Part shown: in pieces, positions 35,179 to 43,931 of the stretch
Position numbering within the stretch: the stretch's first letter is position 1
Layout: every line of letters begins with the position of its first letter
NCBI GenBank assembly: GCA_019912385.1
Contig: JAIOIW010000047.1
Coordinates: forward strand, 48,231-112,230
Length of the DNA: 64,000 nucleotides
Source: Notoacmeibacter sp.
GTDB lineage: Bacteria > Pseudomonadota > Alphaproteobacteria > Rhizobiales > Rhizobiaceae
Direction: 5' to 3'
The notes under the pieces: generated by a model
What the model was told of the DNA's origin: nothing
The model's input: the letters and a program-made list of their open reading frames with translations, nothing else
Database searches by the model: none
Program-made: the position numbers and the translations under genes

Positions 35179-36167
35179 CACGTCAGCTCCCGGCGCGAGC
35201 GGATGACCAGCCACAGGAAGAAGGGCGCGCCGATCAGCGCCGTCACCACGCCGACATTGAGTTCGCGGTCGGGCACGATGAAGCGCACCGCGATATCGGC
35301 GGCCAGCAACAGCGTCGCGCCGCCAAAGCCGGAGGCCAGAAGCAGCGTGGACGGCCGGCGATCGGTGAAGGGGCGCAGGAGATGCGGGACGACGAGGCCG
35401 ACAAAGCCGATGGCGCCGGAGACCGCCGTTCCGGCGCCTACGGCAAGCGCGACGCCCACGACGAGAAGCAGCGACACCCGGCGCAGGTCGATGCCGAGCG
35501 TCGACGCGGCGTCCTCGCCGAGCGACAGCGCATCGAGCGCGCGGCCGGTCAGCACGACGATGACGCAGCCTGCCGCCATCAGCGGCAGCGCCACGGCGAC
35601 ATCGGTCATCGAGCGGTCCTTCAGCGATCCAAGCAGCCAGAAGATGACTTCGTAGGCGGCAAAGGGATTGGGCGACAGGTTGAGCGCCAGCGCGGTAAGC
35701 GCGCCGGACAGGCTGGTGACGGCCACACCTGCGAGGATCAGCGTCATCGGCGAGGCGCGGCCGAAGGAGAGCGCCAGCAGGAAAAGGACGGCAAAGGCCG
35801 CGCCCGCCAGCGCGCCGGCCGGAACGGCGAGCGCAAAAGCGCCCGCAATTCCCGAATAGAACACCACCACAGCGCCGAAGGAGGCAGCGCCCGAAACGCC
35901 GATCAGGCCCGGTTCGGCCAGCGGGTTGCGCAGGAAGCCCTGCAACGCCGCGCCGCACAGGCCGAGCGAGAAACCGATTCCCAGGCCAAGCAGGGCGCGG
36001 GGAATGCGGATTTCGCGCATGATGACGGCGGCGACCGGATCGTCGCCGGTGATGAGCGCTGCGATGCCCCTTGCCAGGCCGACCGGCGCGGCGCCGAAAG
36101 CAAGCGAGGCCATGAACAGCGCCGCCGTTGCGAGTGCCAGGACGATGGGTGCGAAGCGCGGGTTCAT
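35178..36167 (-). CDS. btuC: FecCD-family ABC permease (BtuC-like)
   Basis: A 329-residue inner-membrane protein with about ten helices. FecCD motifs are present: RIPRALLGLGIGFSLGLCGA, NPLAEPGLIGVS, and GAIGFVGLVVPHLLRP near the C-terminus. Starts by ATGA overlap with the binding-protein gene. Cobalamin specificity is inferred from the riboswitch-led operon. Confidence 0.9.
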   Translation of the reverse strand: MNPRFAPIVLALATAALFMASLAFGAAPVGLARGIAALITGDDPVAAVIMREIRIPRALLGLGIGFSLGLCGAALQGFLRNPLAEPGLIGVSGAASFGAVVVFYSGIAGAFALAVPAGALAGAAFAVLFLLALSFGRASPMTLILAGVAVTSLSGALTALALNLSPNPFAAYEVIFWLLGSLKDRSMTDVAVALPLMAAGCVIVVLTGRALDALSLGEDAASTLGIDLRRVSLLLVVGVALAVGAGTAVSGAIGFVGLVVPHLLRPFTDRRPSTLLLASGFGGATLLLAADIAVRFIVPDRELNVGVVTALIGAPFFLWLVIRSRRELT

Positions 36168-37057
36168 TGGCCGCTGTCCTCGCAATCGGTCACCTTGCGG
36201 CGCAATTCTGCCAGTGTTTCGACCGCCTGTGCCGTGAATGGGCTGCCGCAGGTCCACAGCGCGCCGTCAACGGCGCCCGACGTGACGCCGGACAGGAGCG
36301 CCTTGAGCGCGGGATGGCTGAACTGGCGCGCTGCAAGCGACGGCGCCTCGAAACCCTTCGGGATCAGGACGAGGTCGGGGCGAAGCGAAAGAAGGGTTTC
36401 GAGCGGGATGTAGTTCATGCCCGAAGCGCCGCCGCGCGCGCCGAGATTCCTGAAGCCGGCGGCTTCGATGACCGCGTGTTGCAGCGTGCCGGCACCCTCG
36501 GTGACGCCATTGTGCCCGAAGGTCAGAACGCCTGGCTTGTCGTCATTGCGGGGACAGGCCGCGTTTGCGGCGGCCACGGCTTCGAGCGCGGCATCGAACT
36601 CACGGACCAGTTCGCCGGCGCGGTTCTCGCGGTGGAGCAATTCTCCCATGCGGGCGATGTTTGCACGGATGTCGTCGAGCGAGACGGCCGGGGCGAATTC
36701 CACCACTTCGAAGCCAAGGCGGCGCAGCAGTGTCGTCGTGTTGTGCAGGGTGAAGGTTCCGGTGACGACGACATCGGGAGTTTCTTGCAGGACCTCCTCG
36801 GCCAGGCCGCGATTGGCGGGCCAGTCGGTGGCCTGTTCATGCAGCACCGAGAGCGAGCGATCGCGTGAAAGCGCGGAGACCGACAGCAACTGGCCGGGTG
36901 CGGCGATCAGCATGGCGAGCTGGTCGGTGCAGACGTTGAGCGAGACGACGGTGGGAGCAGCCGGCTCCGGCGCGGCAGCGGAAACGGGCGGCCCGGCGAG
37001 GAGGAGCGCGGCGGCAAGAAAGCCGCCCGCCGTCCATCGCCTGAACCGCCCGCCCAT
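36164..37057 (-). CDS. btuF: Periplasmic cobalamin-binding protein (BtuF-like)
   Basis: A 297-residue class III binding protein with a signal peptide (cleavage near VSAAAPE). It has VVSLNVCTDQLAML at the start of the first lobe and ETLLSLRPDLVLIPKGF in the second, the usual BtuF/FhuD architecture with a long connecting helix. Lies two bases after the receptor stop. Family assignment firm; ligand inferred from the riboswitch. Confidence 0.88.
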   Translation of the reverse strand: MGGRFRRWTAGGFLAAALLLAGPPVSAAAPEPAAPTVVSLNVCTDQLAMLIAAPGQLLSVSALSRDRSLSVLHEQATDWPANRGLAEEVLQETPDVVVTGTFTLHNTTTLLRRLGFEVVEFAPAVSLDDIRANIARMGELLHRENRAGELVREFDAALEAVAAANAACPRNDDKPGVLTFGHNGVTEGAGTLQHAVIEAAGFRNLGARGGASGMNYIPLETLLSLRPDLVLIPKGFEAPSLAARQFSHPALKALLSGVTSGAVDGALWTCGSPFTAQAVETLAELRRKVTDCEDSGQ

Positions 37058-37059
37058 GG

Positions 37060-38937
37060 TCAATCGGCTCCGAAGGTTGCCTTGAAGCCGGCGAATGCCG
37101 AGATGCCCGGCGTGCCGTAGCCGCGCGCGGTCTGGTATTGCTGGTTCAACAGGTTCTCGCCGCGGATGTAGAACTCGGTGTCCTTCGTCGGCTTGTAGGC
37201 GACGCGCGCATTGACCAGCACATAGTTGTCGAGCGGCAGGAGGTCGGTGTCGACCGTGTCCATCACGATCCGCGCTGTGCCGGTCACCGTCCACTTCTCT
37301 GCCGGCGTCCAGACCGTGCTGAGCGCGACCTCGTGCATGGGGACGCGCGGATTGCGGGTACCGTCGGAGCGAACCGAGTGGGTATAGGTGTAGGCGCCCC
37401 CGACCGAGAGATTCTCGGTGACCTCGACGGCCAGCGAGGCCTCCACGCCGCGCCTGCGGGTGGTGCCCGCAAGCTGCTGGTAGGTGAAGGTGACGGCGTT
37501 GTCATAGTAGATCAGGTTATCGGTATCGAGGACGAAGAAGGTCAGGTCGCCGACAACACGGCCGTCGAACAGGGTTTGCTCCACGCCGGCGTCGAAGCTG
37601 AGGCTCCTTTCCGGCATCAGGGCGGGATTGGCGACCCAGGGGCCGAACAATTCATAGAGGCTCGGTGCGCGGAAGCCCGTGCCGACCGAGGAATGGAGCC
37701 GCATGCCGGTATCGCCGACAAGGTAGGATCCGGTTGCCCGGTAGCTGGTGACGGTGCCGAACACCGAATGCCAGTCCTGACGGATGCCGGCGGTCACCGT
37801 GAAGTCCTCGACCGGCGACACGATCGCCTGGCCCCAGATACCGGCGATCGAATGGGTGTTGTTGGTGTTGGTGCCGAAATTGTCGGTAACGCGCGCGTTC
37901 TGGCTTTCGTAGTCGGCGCCGAACTGCGCGGTCAGCCAGTCGGCGACATCGACCGCGCCCTGGTAGTCGGCCTTGTAGCGCCGTCCGAGATAGTCGGCGT
38001 TGAAGGCGGGCGTGCGGATCGCGCGATTGATGTCGAATGCCTGGACCGAAACGGTGTTGCGGAAGCGGCCGTCAGCGAGATCGAGGTTGAAGCCGGTGCG
38101 TCCGGCGATCTGGCGCGTGTAATTGACGTTGAACAGGGCGTCGCTCGGCGGCGTCGTGAAGTCGTTGTCGTATTCGGCCCTGCCCTTGATGAACAGGCCC
38201 GAGCCGAAGACCGAGAAGTTCTCCGAGAACTGGTGCTCGAAACTGGCGTCGGCGGTGACGTTGTCGTAAGCGTCGGCCTCGGTATTGCCGTTGATGGCGT
38301 CGGCGGCCGAGATGCCGTCGGTGTGGATGCCAAGGATGTTGATGGCGGCTTTCGACGTCTCATTGGCGGCGGCAAAACCGTAGCGGCCGCGCACAGTGCC
38401 GAACGACCCGCCCTCGATCCCGATCGTGTGCCGCACGCCGTTCTCGATCGTTCCCAGCGTGTCGAGGGCGATGACGCCGGCAATGGCGTCGGAGCCGTAC
38501 AGCGTCGACTGCGATCCCTTCAGCAACTCGATGCCGGCGAGCTGGTCGCTCAGCAGATACTGGTAGGACGTCTGCACCTGGGTGCTGGTCGGATCGGAAA
38601 TGTCGATACCGTTGTAAAGCGTCTTGACGTAGCGCCTGGCAGCGCCGCGCACGGCAAGGGAGCCTTCCTGGCCTAGGCCGCCGGGCGCCGAAACCGAGAC
38701 GCCGGGCAGCAGGGCGAGGTAGTCGGTTGCCGTCGGCAGCGCCTTCTCCTCGATCTCCTTGCGGGTCACGACCTCGACCTTGGAGCCAACCTTGTTCTTG
38801 TCGGTGGCCGTGCGGTTGGCCGTGATGACGACGGTACCGGCGTCGATGACGGTCTCATCGGCGTGTACGGCCTGCGGAATGAGTGCGATGGAAAACACGG
38901 CGGAAGCCGTGAGGTGGAAAACCGGTCTTGCGGACAT
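37060..38937 (-). CDS. btuB: TonB-dependent outer-membrane cobalamin receptor (BtuB-like)
   Basis: A 625-residue receptor: signal peptide ending near AVHA, TonB box DAGTVVIT, plug domain (KALPTATDYLALLPGVSVSAPGG begins it; key RGA and DG residues follow) and a beta-barrel ending in the aromatic-rich FKATFGAD. ATG 38937 has GGAGGGAT just upstream. It is the first gene downstream of a cobalamin riboswitch, so expression should fall when B12 is abundant. Confidence 0.93.
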   Translation of the reverse strand: MSARPVFHLTASAVFSIALIPQAVHADETVIDAGTVVITANRTATDKNKVGSKVEVVTRKEIEEKALPTATDYLALLPGVSVSAPGGLGQEGSLAVRGAARRYVKTLYNGIDISDPTSTQVQTSYQYLLSDQLAGIELLKGSQSTLYGSDAIAGVIALDTLGTIENGVRHTIGIEGGSFGTVRGRYGFAAANETSKAAINILGIHTDGISAADAINGNTEADAYDNVTADASFEHQFSENFSVFGSGLFIKGRAEYDNDFTTPPSDALFNVNYTRQIAGRTGFNLDLADGRFRNTVSVQAFDINRAIRTPAFNADYLGRRYKADYQGAVDVADWLTAQFGADYESQNARVTDNFGTNTNNTHSIAGIWGQAIVSPVEDFTVTAGIRQDWHSVFGTVTSYRATGSYLVGDTGMRLHSSVGTGFRAPSLYELFGPWVANPALMPERSLSFDAGVEQTLFDGRVVGDLTFFVLDTDNLIYYDNAVTFTYQQLAGTTRRRGVEASLAVEVTENLSVGGAYTYTHSVRSDGTRNPRVPMHEVALSTVWTPAEKWTVTGTARIVMDTVDTDLLPLDNYVLVNARVAYKPTKDTEFYIRGENLLNQQYQTARGYGTPGISAFAGFKATFGAD

Positions 38938-39068
38938 GATCCCTCCGATGCGGGTCCAGCAATTGCAAATGCCGGCAGAACGCTTCGGGGAGAGGCGCCC
39001 GGCCAAGCGGCGTATTCGTCACCACTTGCCGAGGCAGCCCTGACACACCCCGTGTCCGGCCGGATGAC

Positions 39069-39259
39069 GCATCGATGGCAGGTCTCCTGGCTCGCGGTTT
39101 CGCGGCCTGCTCGCCTTCCCGGCATTTCGCCAGTGGCATATCGAACAGGCCAAACCGCTCACAGTTGCGGGGGCAGCTCCGGCCCGGAGCACGTCGAACG
39201 TGTTCCTTCCGGATTCCCTCTTAGCCCCGTTCCTTTCGGAAGGCGGGGACCATCAATGC
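39069..39259 (-). promoter_or_regulatory. Cobalamin (AdoCbl) riboswitch
   Basis: On the minus strand the 191-nt element has the closing P1 stem (GCATTGATGG at 39259 pairing with CCATCGATGC at 39078), the GCTAAGAGGGAAT block, the core CTGCCCCCGCAACTGTGA, GCCACTG, and the B12 box AGCCAGGAGACCTGCC (39092 to 39077). It lies 131 bp upstream of the btuB-like start. It should repress the whole uptake and TonB operon when adenosylcobalamin binds. Confidence 0.95.
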
Positions 39260-39351
39260 CATGGACCTAGCACAGGCCGTTCACAATTTGTCAACGAAAA
39301 CTTGCCGGGAACCGCATCTTGTCGCGGATCCGGGACAAAGCGGGAAACGGT

Positions 39352-39831
39352 TCAGTCGCGCCTGGCGAGCAGGACCAGTTCATCCAGCATGTCGAGCAGC
39401 GCCTCGATCCGCTCCTTGCCGAAACGGGCTTCGATCTCGGCGTAGATCACGCCGGCCTGGGGCGTTACCTTCTCGATCAGCTTGCGGCCATCGGGGGCGA
39501 GCGAGAGCCAGCTTCGGCGCCCGTCGCCGTCGTCGCGACGCCGGTTGATGAGCTTGCGCTCCTCCAGCGAGCGCAAGATGCGGGTGAGGCTGGGTGCCAG
39601 GATGTTGGCCCGTCCGGCCAGATCGGAGGCGTCGAGTTCGCCGCTTTCGGCCAGAACCCGCAGAACCCGCCATTGCTGTTCGGTCACGTCATGGCCGGCG
39701 AGCATCGGGCGAAAGCGCGCCATCACGGCTTCGCGCGCGCGCAAGAGCGCAATGGGCAGCGACCGGCGCGTGTCGGGTGGAAACCGGCCCGGTTCGCCGG
39801 CCGCGGATTTGCTTGTCATGTCGGCGCCCAT
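39352..39831 (-). CDS. hpaR: MarR-family regulator of homoprotocatechuate catabolism
   Basis: About 159 residues with a MarR winged helix: VTEQQWRVLRVLAESGELD, recognition helix around APSLTRILRSLEER, and the DGRRSWLSL wing. This matches HpaR/HpcR. ATG 39831 is used; 39819 is an alternative. Divergent from hpaF-hpaE-hpaD, with a palindromic operator between them. HpaR normally represses until an aromatic inducer binds. Confidence 0.9.
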   Translation of the reverse strand: MGADMTSKSAAGEPGRFPPDTRRSLPIALLRAREAVMARFRPMLAGHDVTEQQWRVLRVLAESGELDASDLAGRANILAPSLTRILRSLEERKLINRRRDDGDGRRSWLSLAPDGRKLIEKVTPQAGVIYAEIEARFGKERIEALLDMLDELVLLARRD

Positions 39832-39920
39832 TCGCACCCGCTTTCTTTCTGAATCGCCGTTTCGGCCTATAGCACAGACATAGCCGATGGCGGGAGCGTG
39901 TCAAAACCGCCAATGGTCGC

Positions 39921-39953
39921 TTGACATCGGAAGCAAGTAAATTAACATGTTAA
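39921..39953 (+). promoter_or_regulatory. hpa promoter with palindromic HpaR operator
   Basis: TTGACA at 39921-39926 is a consensus -35. The perfect palindrome TTAACATGTTAA (39942-39953) covers the -10 position and precedes hpaF by 23 bp. A MarR dimer bound there would block RNA polymerase. Assignment to HpaR is inferred from position. Confidence 0.6.
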
Positions 39954-39976
39954 ATACAAGGGTCGCGGAGGAGGGC

Positions 39977-40369
39977 ATGCCGCATTTCATCGTCGAGTAT
40001 TCGGCCAATCTCGAGCAGCGCGTCGATATCGGCGCTCTATGCAGCGCGATTGCGGACGAGGCGCTGGCCACGGGCCTGTTCGAGATCGGGGCGATCCGGG
40101 TGCGGGCGGTGCGTTGCGAACACTACGCGATTGCCGACCGCGTGCCGGAAAACTGTTTTCTCGATGTTCGGCTGCGCATGGGAGAAGGACGCAGCGAACG
40201 CGACAGGCAGCATGCGGGCGATGCGATATTTGCGGCGCTGGAGGCGTTCACCGCGTCGCTCTACGAAACCCAGCATTTCGCGCTGTCGTTTTCGATATCG
40301 GAAATCGACAGCCGGTTCAGCTGGAAGAAAAACGGGATTCATCCCCGGTTGAGAAAGACGCAAGCATGA
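39977..40369 (+). CDS. hpaF: 5-carboxymethyl-2-hydroxymuconate isomerase
   Basis: A 130-residue member of the CHMI/tautomerase superfamily. It starts MPHFIVEYS, so Pro2 is exposed as catalytic base after Met removal. GGAGGAGGG lies directly before ATG 39977. It isomerises the product of HpaE in the meta-cleavage pathway of 3,4-dihydroxyphenylacetate. The stop overlaps the hpaE start as ATGA. Confidence 0.92.
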   Translation: MPHFIVEYSANLEQRVDIGALCSAIADEALATGLFEIGAIRVRAVRCEHYAIADRVPENCFLDVRLRMGEGRSERDRQHAGDAIFAALEAFTASLYETQHFALSFSISEIDSRFSWKKNGIHPRLRKTQA

Positions 40370-41883
40370 CCGCAGTCGAAGACAATATCGCCAGGGCAGA
40401 GGCCTATCTGAAGCGTTTCGCCGAAAAAGCCGTGCTCAACCAGATCGGCGGCGAGGCCGTGCCGGCTGCGTCGGGCAAGACGTTCGAGACAATTTCGCCG
40501 GTCGACCTCAAGCCGCTGGCAAGCGTTGCCCATGGCGATGCGGAGGATATCGACCGCGCCGCGAGGGCCGCGAAGGCCGCCTTCAGGGACTGGGCGGCGA
40601 TGCCGGGTGCCGAGCGCAAGAAACTCCTGCATAAAATCGCCGACGCGATCGTTGCCCGCGCCGAGGAAATCGCCTTCGTGGAATGCATGGATACCGGCCA
40701 GGCGCTGCGGTTCATGTCGAAAGCGGCGCTTCGCGGCGCGGAAAATTTCCGCTTCTTTGCCGACAAGGCACCGGAGGCACGCGACGGAAAGACGCTGCGG
40801 GCGGCAGGCCAGGTGAACATGACGAGCCGGGTGCCTATCGGTCCCGTCGGCGTCATCACGCCGTGGAACACGCCGTTCATGCTCGCCACGTGGAAGATCG
40901 CGCCGGCGCTCGCCGCCGGCTGCACGGTGGTGCACAAGCCGGCGGAGTTCTCGCCGCTGACCGCCCGCCTGCTGGTCGAGATCGCCGAGGAGGCCGGCCT
41001 GCCCAAGGGCGTGTGGAACCTGGTCAACGGCTTCGGCGAGGGGGCGGGCAAGGCGCTGACCGAGCATCCCGACATCAAGGCTATCGGCTTCGTGGGCGAA
41101 AGCCGCACCGGTTCGATGATCATGAAACAGGGCGCCGACACGCTGAAGCGCGTGCATTTCGAACTCGGCGGCAAGAATCCCGTCGTCGTCTTCGCCGATG
41201 CTGACCTCGACCGTGCGGCGGATGCGGCCGTGTTCATGATCTACTCGCTCAACGGCGAACGCTGCACCTCCTCGTCGCGCCTGCTGGTCGAGCAGTCGAT
41301 CCACGACGAGTTCGTGGCGAAGGTGGCCGAACGCGCGGCGCGAATCAGGGTCGGCCATCCGCTCGATCCCGAAACCGTCATCGGCCCGCTGATCCACCCG
41401 GTGCACGAGAAGAAGGTGCTGTCCTATTTCGACATCGCGCGGGAAGACGGCGCGACGATCGCTGTGGGCGGCGGAAAGGCGGAGGGGCCGGGAGGTGGTT
41501 GCTACGTCAAGCCGACGCTGTTTACCAACGCCAGCCAGTCGATGCGGATCGCGCGGGAGGAAATCTTCGGCCCCGTGCTGACGGCGATTCCGTTTGCCGA
41601 CGAGGACGAGGCGCTGGCGATCGCCAACGACGTCTCCTACGGGCTCACCGGCTATGTCTGGACATCCGACGTCACCCGCGCCTTCCGCTTTTCCGATGCG
41701 CTGGAGGCGGGCATGATCTGGGTGAATTCGGAGAATATCCGCCACCTGCCGGCGCCGTTCGGCGGTGTCAAGGCATCGGGGATCGGGCGCGATGGCGGCG
41801 ACTGGTCGTTCGATTTCTACATGGAGACGAAGAACATCGCGTTTGCAACAGCCGCTCACAACATTCCGAAACTGGGCGGATAA
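40366..41883 (+). CDS. hpaE: 5-carboxymethyl-2-hydroxymuconate semialdehyde dehydrogenase
   Basis: A 505-residue NAD-dependent aldehyde dehydrogenase. Visible are the cofactor segment TPWNTPFML, HKPAEFSPLTA, the catalytic Glu in FELGGKNPV, the nucleophilic Cys in NGERCTSSSR and EEIFGPVL. It oxidises the ring-cleavage aldehyde made by HpaD. Context (hpaF before, hpaD after) fixes the pathway role. Confidence 0.95.
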   Translation: MTAVEDNIARAEAYLKRFAEKAVLNQIGGEAVPAASGKTFETISPVDLKPLASVAHGDAEDIDRAARAAKAAFRDWAAMPGAERKKLLHKIADAIVARAEEIAFVECMDTGQALRFMSKAALRGAENFRFFADKAPEARDGKTLRAAGQVNMTSRVPIGPVGVITPWNTPFMLATWKIAPALAAGCTVVHKPAEFSPLTARLLVEIAEEAGLPKGVWNLVNGFGEGAGKALTEHPDIKAIGFVGESRTGSMIMKQGADTLKRVHFELGGKNPVVVFADADLDRAADAAVFMIYSLNGERCTSSSRLLVEQSIHDEFVAKVAERAARIRVGHPLDPETVIGPLIHPVHEKKVLSYFDIAREDGATIAVGGGKAEGPGGGCYVKPTLFTNASQSMRIAREEIFGPVLTAIPFADEDEALAIANDVSYGLTGYVWTSDVTRAFRFSDALEAGMIWVNSENIRHLPAPFGGVKASGIGRDGGDWSFDFYMETKNIAFATAAHNIPKLGG

Positions 41884-41900
41884 GCCGGGACCAAACCGGG

Positions 41901-42007
41901 CTGGAGCATTTTGCAGTCAGGTGGAATCACCCAACGTCGCACAAATGCGGCAGAAGCTAATAGATAGAGCGTCCTTTGTGCGCCCAAATGGAGGCACGGC
42001 GCTCCAG
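41901..42007. repeat. 107-bp RIME-like intergenic mosaic element
   Basis: Bounded by perfect 7-bp inverted ends CTGGAGC and GCTCCAG, and built of two imperfect palindromes: GCATTTTGC (41906) with GCACAAATGC (41939), and GAGCG (41967) with CGCTC (42000) around GTCCTTTGTGCGCC. Size and two-palindrome layout resemble the rhizobial RIME1 and Brucella Bru-RS repeats. It sits inside the hpa operon between hpaE and hpaD, so it would be transcribed and could fold in the mRNA. Confidence 0.75.
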
Positions 42008-42046
42008 GATGGAGGGAAGACATCCATAACCGTTGGAGGAAATGTC

Positions 42047-42901
42047 ATGGGAAAGATCGTACAGGCCGCAAAGATCACGCATGTGCCGACCATGCTGCTG
42101 TCGGAGCGGCCGGGCCGGCTGGAAGGGACGCGCCAGCAGGCGATTGACGGGCAGAGGGAAATCGCGCGGAGGGCACGTGAGGCCGGCGCCGACACGGCCG
42201 TCGTGCTGGATACACACTGGCAGGTCAACGCCGGATACCACATCAATTCCAATGCCCGGTTCAACGGAGTCTACACCAGCCATGAATTCCCGCACTTCAT
42301 CCAGGACCTGGAATATGACTATGCCGGCAACCCGGCGCTCGGCGACCTGATTGCCGGGAAGGCGACGGACAGGGGCGTGTTCACCCTGTCGCACCATGTC
42401 GAGACGCTGGACCTGGAATACGGAACGCTGGTGCCGATGCGCTACATGAACCCCGAAGGCGACCTGAAAGTGGTCTCGGTCGCCGCCTGGTGCACGGTTC
42501 ATTCCATCGAATCGTCGCGCAAGCTGGGCGAGGCGATCCGCGAGGCGGTCGAGGCAAGCGATAGCAAGGTGCTTCTTCTAGCGTCTGGTTCGCTGTCGCA
42601 CAAGATCTGGGACAACGACCTCTATGAGGCCAATAACGGTACGTTCACGATCTCCAGCGAGTTCAACCGGCAGGTCGACCTGCGCGTTCTTGAACTGTGG
42701 CAGAAGGGCGAGATCGCGACCTTCCTGAAAATGCTGCCCGACTATGCCCGCTATTGCTCCGGCGAGGGCAACATGCACGATACCGCCATGCTGTTCGGTG
42801 CGCTCGGCTGGGACAGCTATGCCGGCAGGGGCGAACTGATCGGCGAATATTTTCCGAGTTCGGGAACCGGCCAGGCCAATGTCGTCTTTCCGGTAACCTG
42901 A
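42047..42901 (+). CDS. hpaD: 3,4-dihydroxyphenylacetate 2,3-dioxygenase, class III (LigB fold)
   Basis: A 284-residue Fe(II) extradiol dioxygenase very like E. coli HpaD throughout: opening GKIVQAAKITHVPTM, VVLDTHWQVNAGYHIN, LEYGTLVPMRYMN, SGSLSHKIWDND and the end ASGTGQ-like SSGTGQANVVFP. Cleaves homoprotocatechuate at the meta position. GGAGGA precedes ATG 42047 at good spacing. A second, structurally unrelated enzyme for the same reaction follows directly. Confidence 0.94.
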   Translation: MGKIVQAAKITHVPTMLLSERPGRLEGTRQQAIDGQREIARRAREAGADTAVVLDTHWQVNAGYHINSNARFNGVYTSHEFPHFIQDLEYDYAGNPALGDLIAGKATDRGVFTLSHHVETLDLEYGTLVPMRYMNPEGDLKVVSVAAWCTVHSIESSRKLGEAIREAVEASDSKVLLLASGSLSHKIWDNDLYEANNGTFTISSEFNRQVDLRVLELWQKGEIATFLKMLPDYARYCSGEGNMHDTAMLFGALGWDSYAGRGELIGEYFPSSGTGQANVVFPVT

Positions 42902-42926
42902 CGACCAATCTGCAAGGAGACGGAAC

Positions 42927-43907
42927 TTGCCCGTGCCCGCCGCAAATCTCTACCCGCCGTTCAATATCGTGCGGCTGTCCCATGTCGAGTTCGTGGTGAC
43001 CGACCTCGCCGTTTCGCGCGCCTTTTATGTCGATACGCTCGGCCTGCAGGTGACGCATGAGGACGACGAAACGATCACGCTGCGGGCGATGGAGGAACGC
43101 GGCCACCATTGCATCGTGCTGCGGCGCGGCGAACAACCGGTCGCCAACGTGCTCGGCTTCAAGCTCTATGACGAGCCTGATCTCGACCGGGCGCATGACT
43201 GGTTCAAGGGCCAGGGGCTGCCGGTCAATTGGGTCGAGCGGCCGTGGCAGGGCCGCACGCTTCGCACGCGCGATCCGATCGGCATTCCGCTGGAGTTCTA
43301 TTGCCGGATGGAGCGGCTCGAACCGATCCACCAGAAATACAAGCTCTATCGCGGGGTCAATCCGCTCAGGATCGACCATTTCAACTGTTTCTCGACCAAT
43401 GTCGACGACAGCGTCGCCTTCTACAATTCGATCGGGTTCCGGGTCACGGAATATACCGAGGACGAGGAGACGGGGCGGCTGTGGGCGGCGTGGATGCACC
43501 GCAAGGGCGGTGTGCACGACATGGCGTTCACCAACGGGCGGGGGCCGCGGCTGCACCATACAGCCTTCTGGGTACCGACGCCGCTCAATATCATCGACCT
43601 GCTCGACCTGATGTCGACGACGGGCTATCTCGCCAATATCGAGCGCGGTCCCGGGCGCCACGGCATTTCCAACGCCTTTTTCCTCTATATCCGCGATCCG
43701 GACGGCCACCGCATCGAGATCTATTGCTCCGACTACCAGACGGTAGATCCCGATCTGGAGCCGATCAAGTGGGACCTGAAGGACCCGCAACGCCAGACGC
43801 TCTGGGGGGCGCCCGCGCCGCGCTCCTGGTTCGAGGAGGGCAGCCTGTTTGCCGGCGTCAAGGTGCGCGACGCCGAACTCAAGGCGCAGCCGATCGTGGC
43901 ACCGTAG
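42927..43907 (+). CDS. Extradiol dioxygenase, vicinal-oxygen-chelate type (homoprotocatechuate 2,3-dioxygenase-like)
   Basis: A 326-residue two-module VOC-fold protein resembling Brevibacterium/Arthrobacter homoprotocatechuate 2,3-dioxygenase. Metal ligands expected for the type are present: His151 in RIDHFNC, His210 (or 211) in RLHHTAFW and Glu264 in HRIEIYCSDY. TTG start at 42927 follows AAGGAGAC. It probably cleaves the same or a related catechol as HpaD; the substrate split is unknown. Confidence 0.9.
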   Translation: MPVPAANLYPPFNIVRLSHVEFVVTDLAVSRAFYVDTLGLQVTHEDDETITLRAMEERGHHCIVLRRGEQPVANVLGFKLYDEPDLDRAHDWFKGQGLPVNWVERPWQGRTLRTRDPIGIPLEFYCRMERLEPIHQKYKLYRGVNPLRIDHFNCFSTNVDDSVAFYNSIGFRVTEYTEDEETGRLWAAWMHRKGGVHDMAFTNGRGPRLHHTAFWVPTPLNIIDLLDLMSTTGYLANIERGPGRHGISNAFFLYIRDPDGHRIEIYCSDYQTVDPDLEPIKWDLKDPQRQTLWGAPAPRSWFEEGSLFAGVKVRDAELKAQPIVAP

Positions 43908-43931
43908 GCAATCATCCAGAAGGAGTGGACA

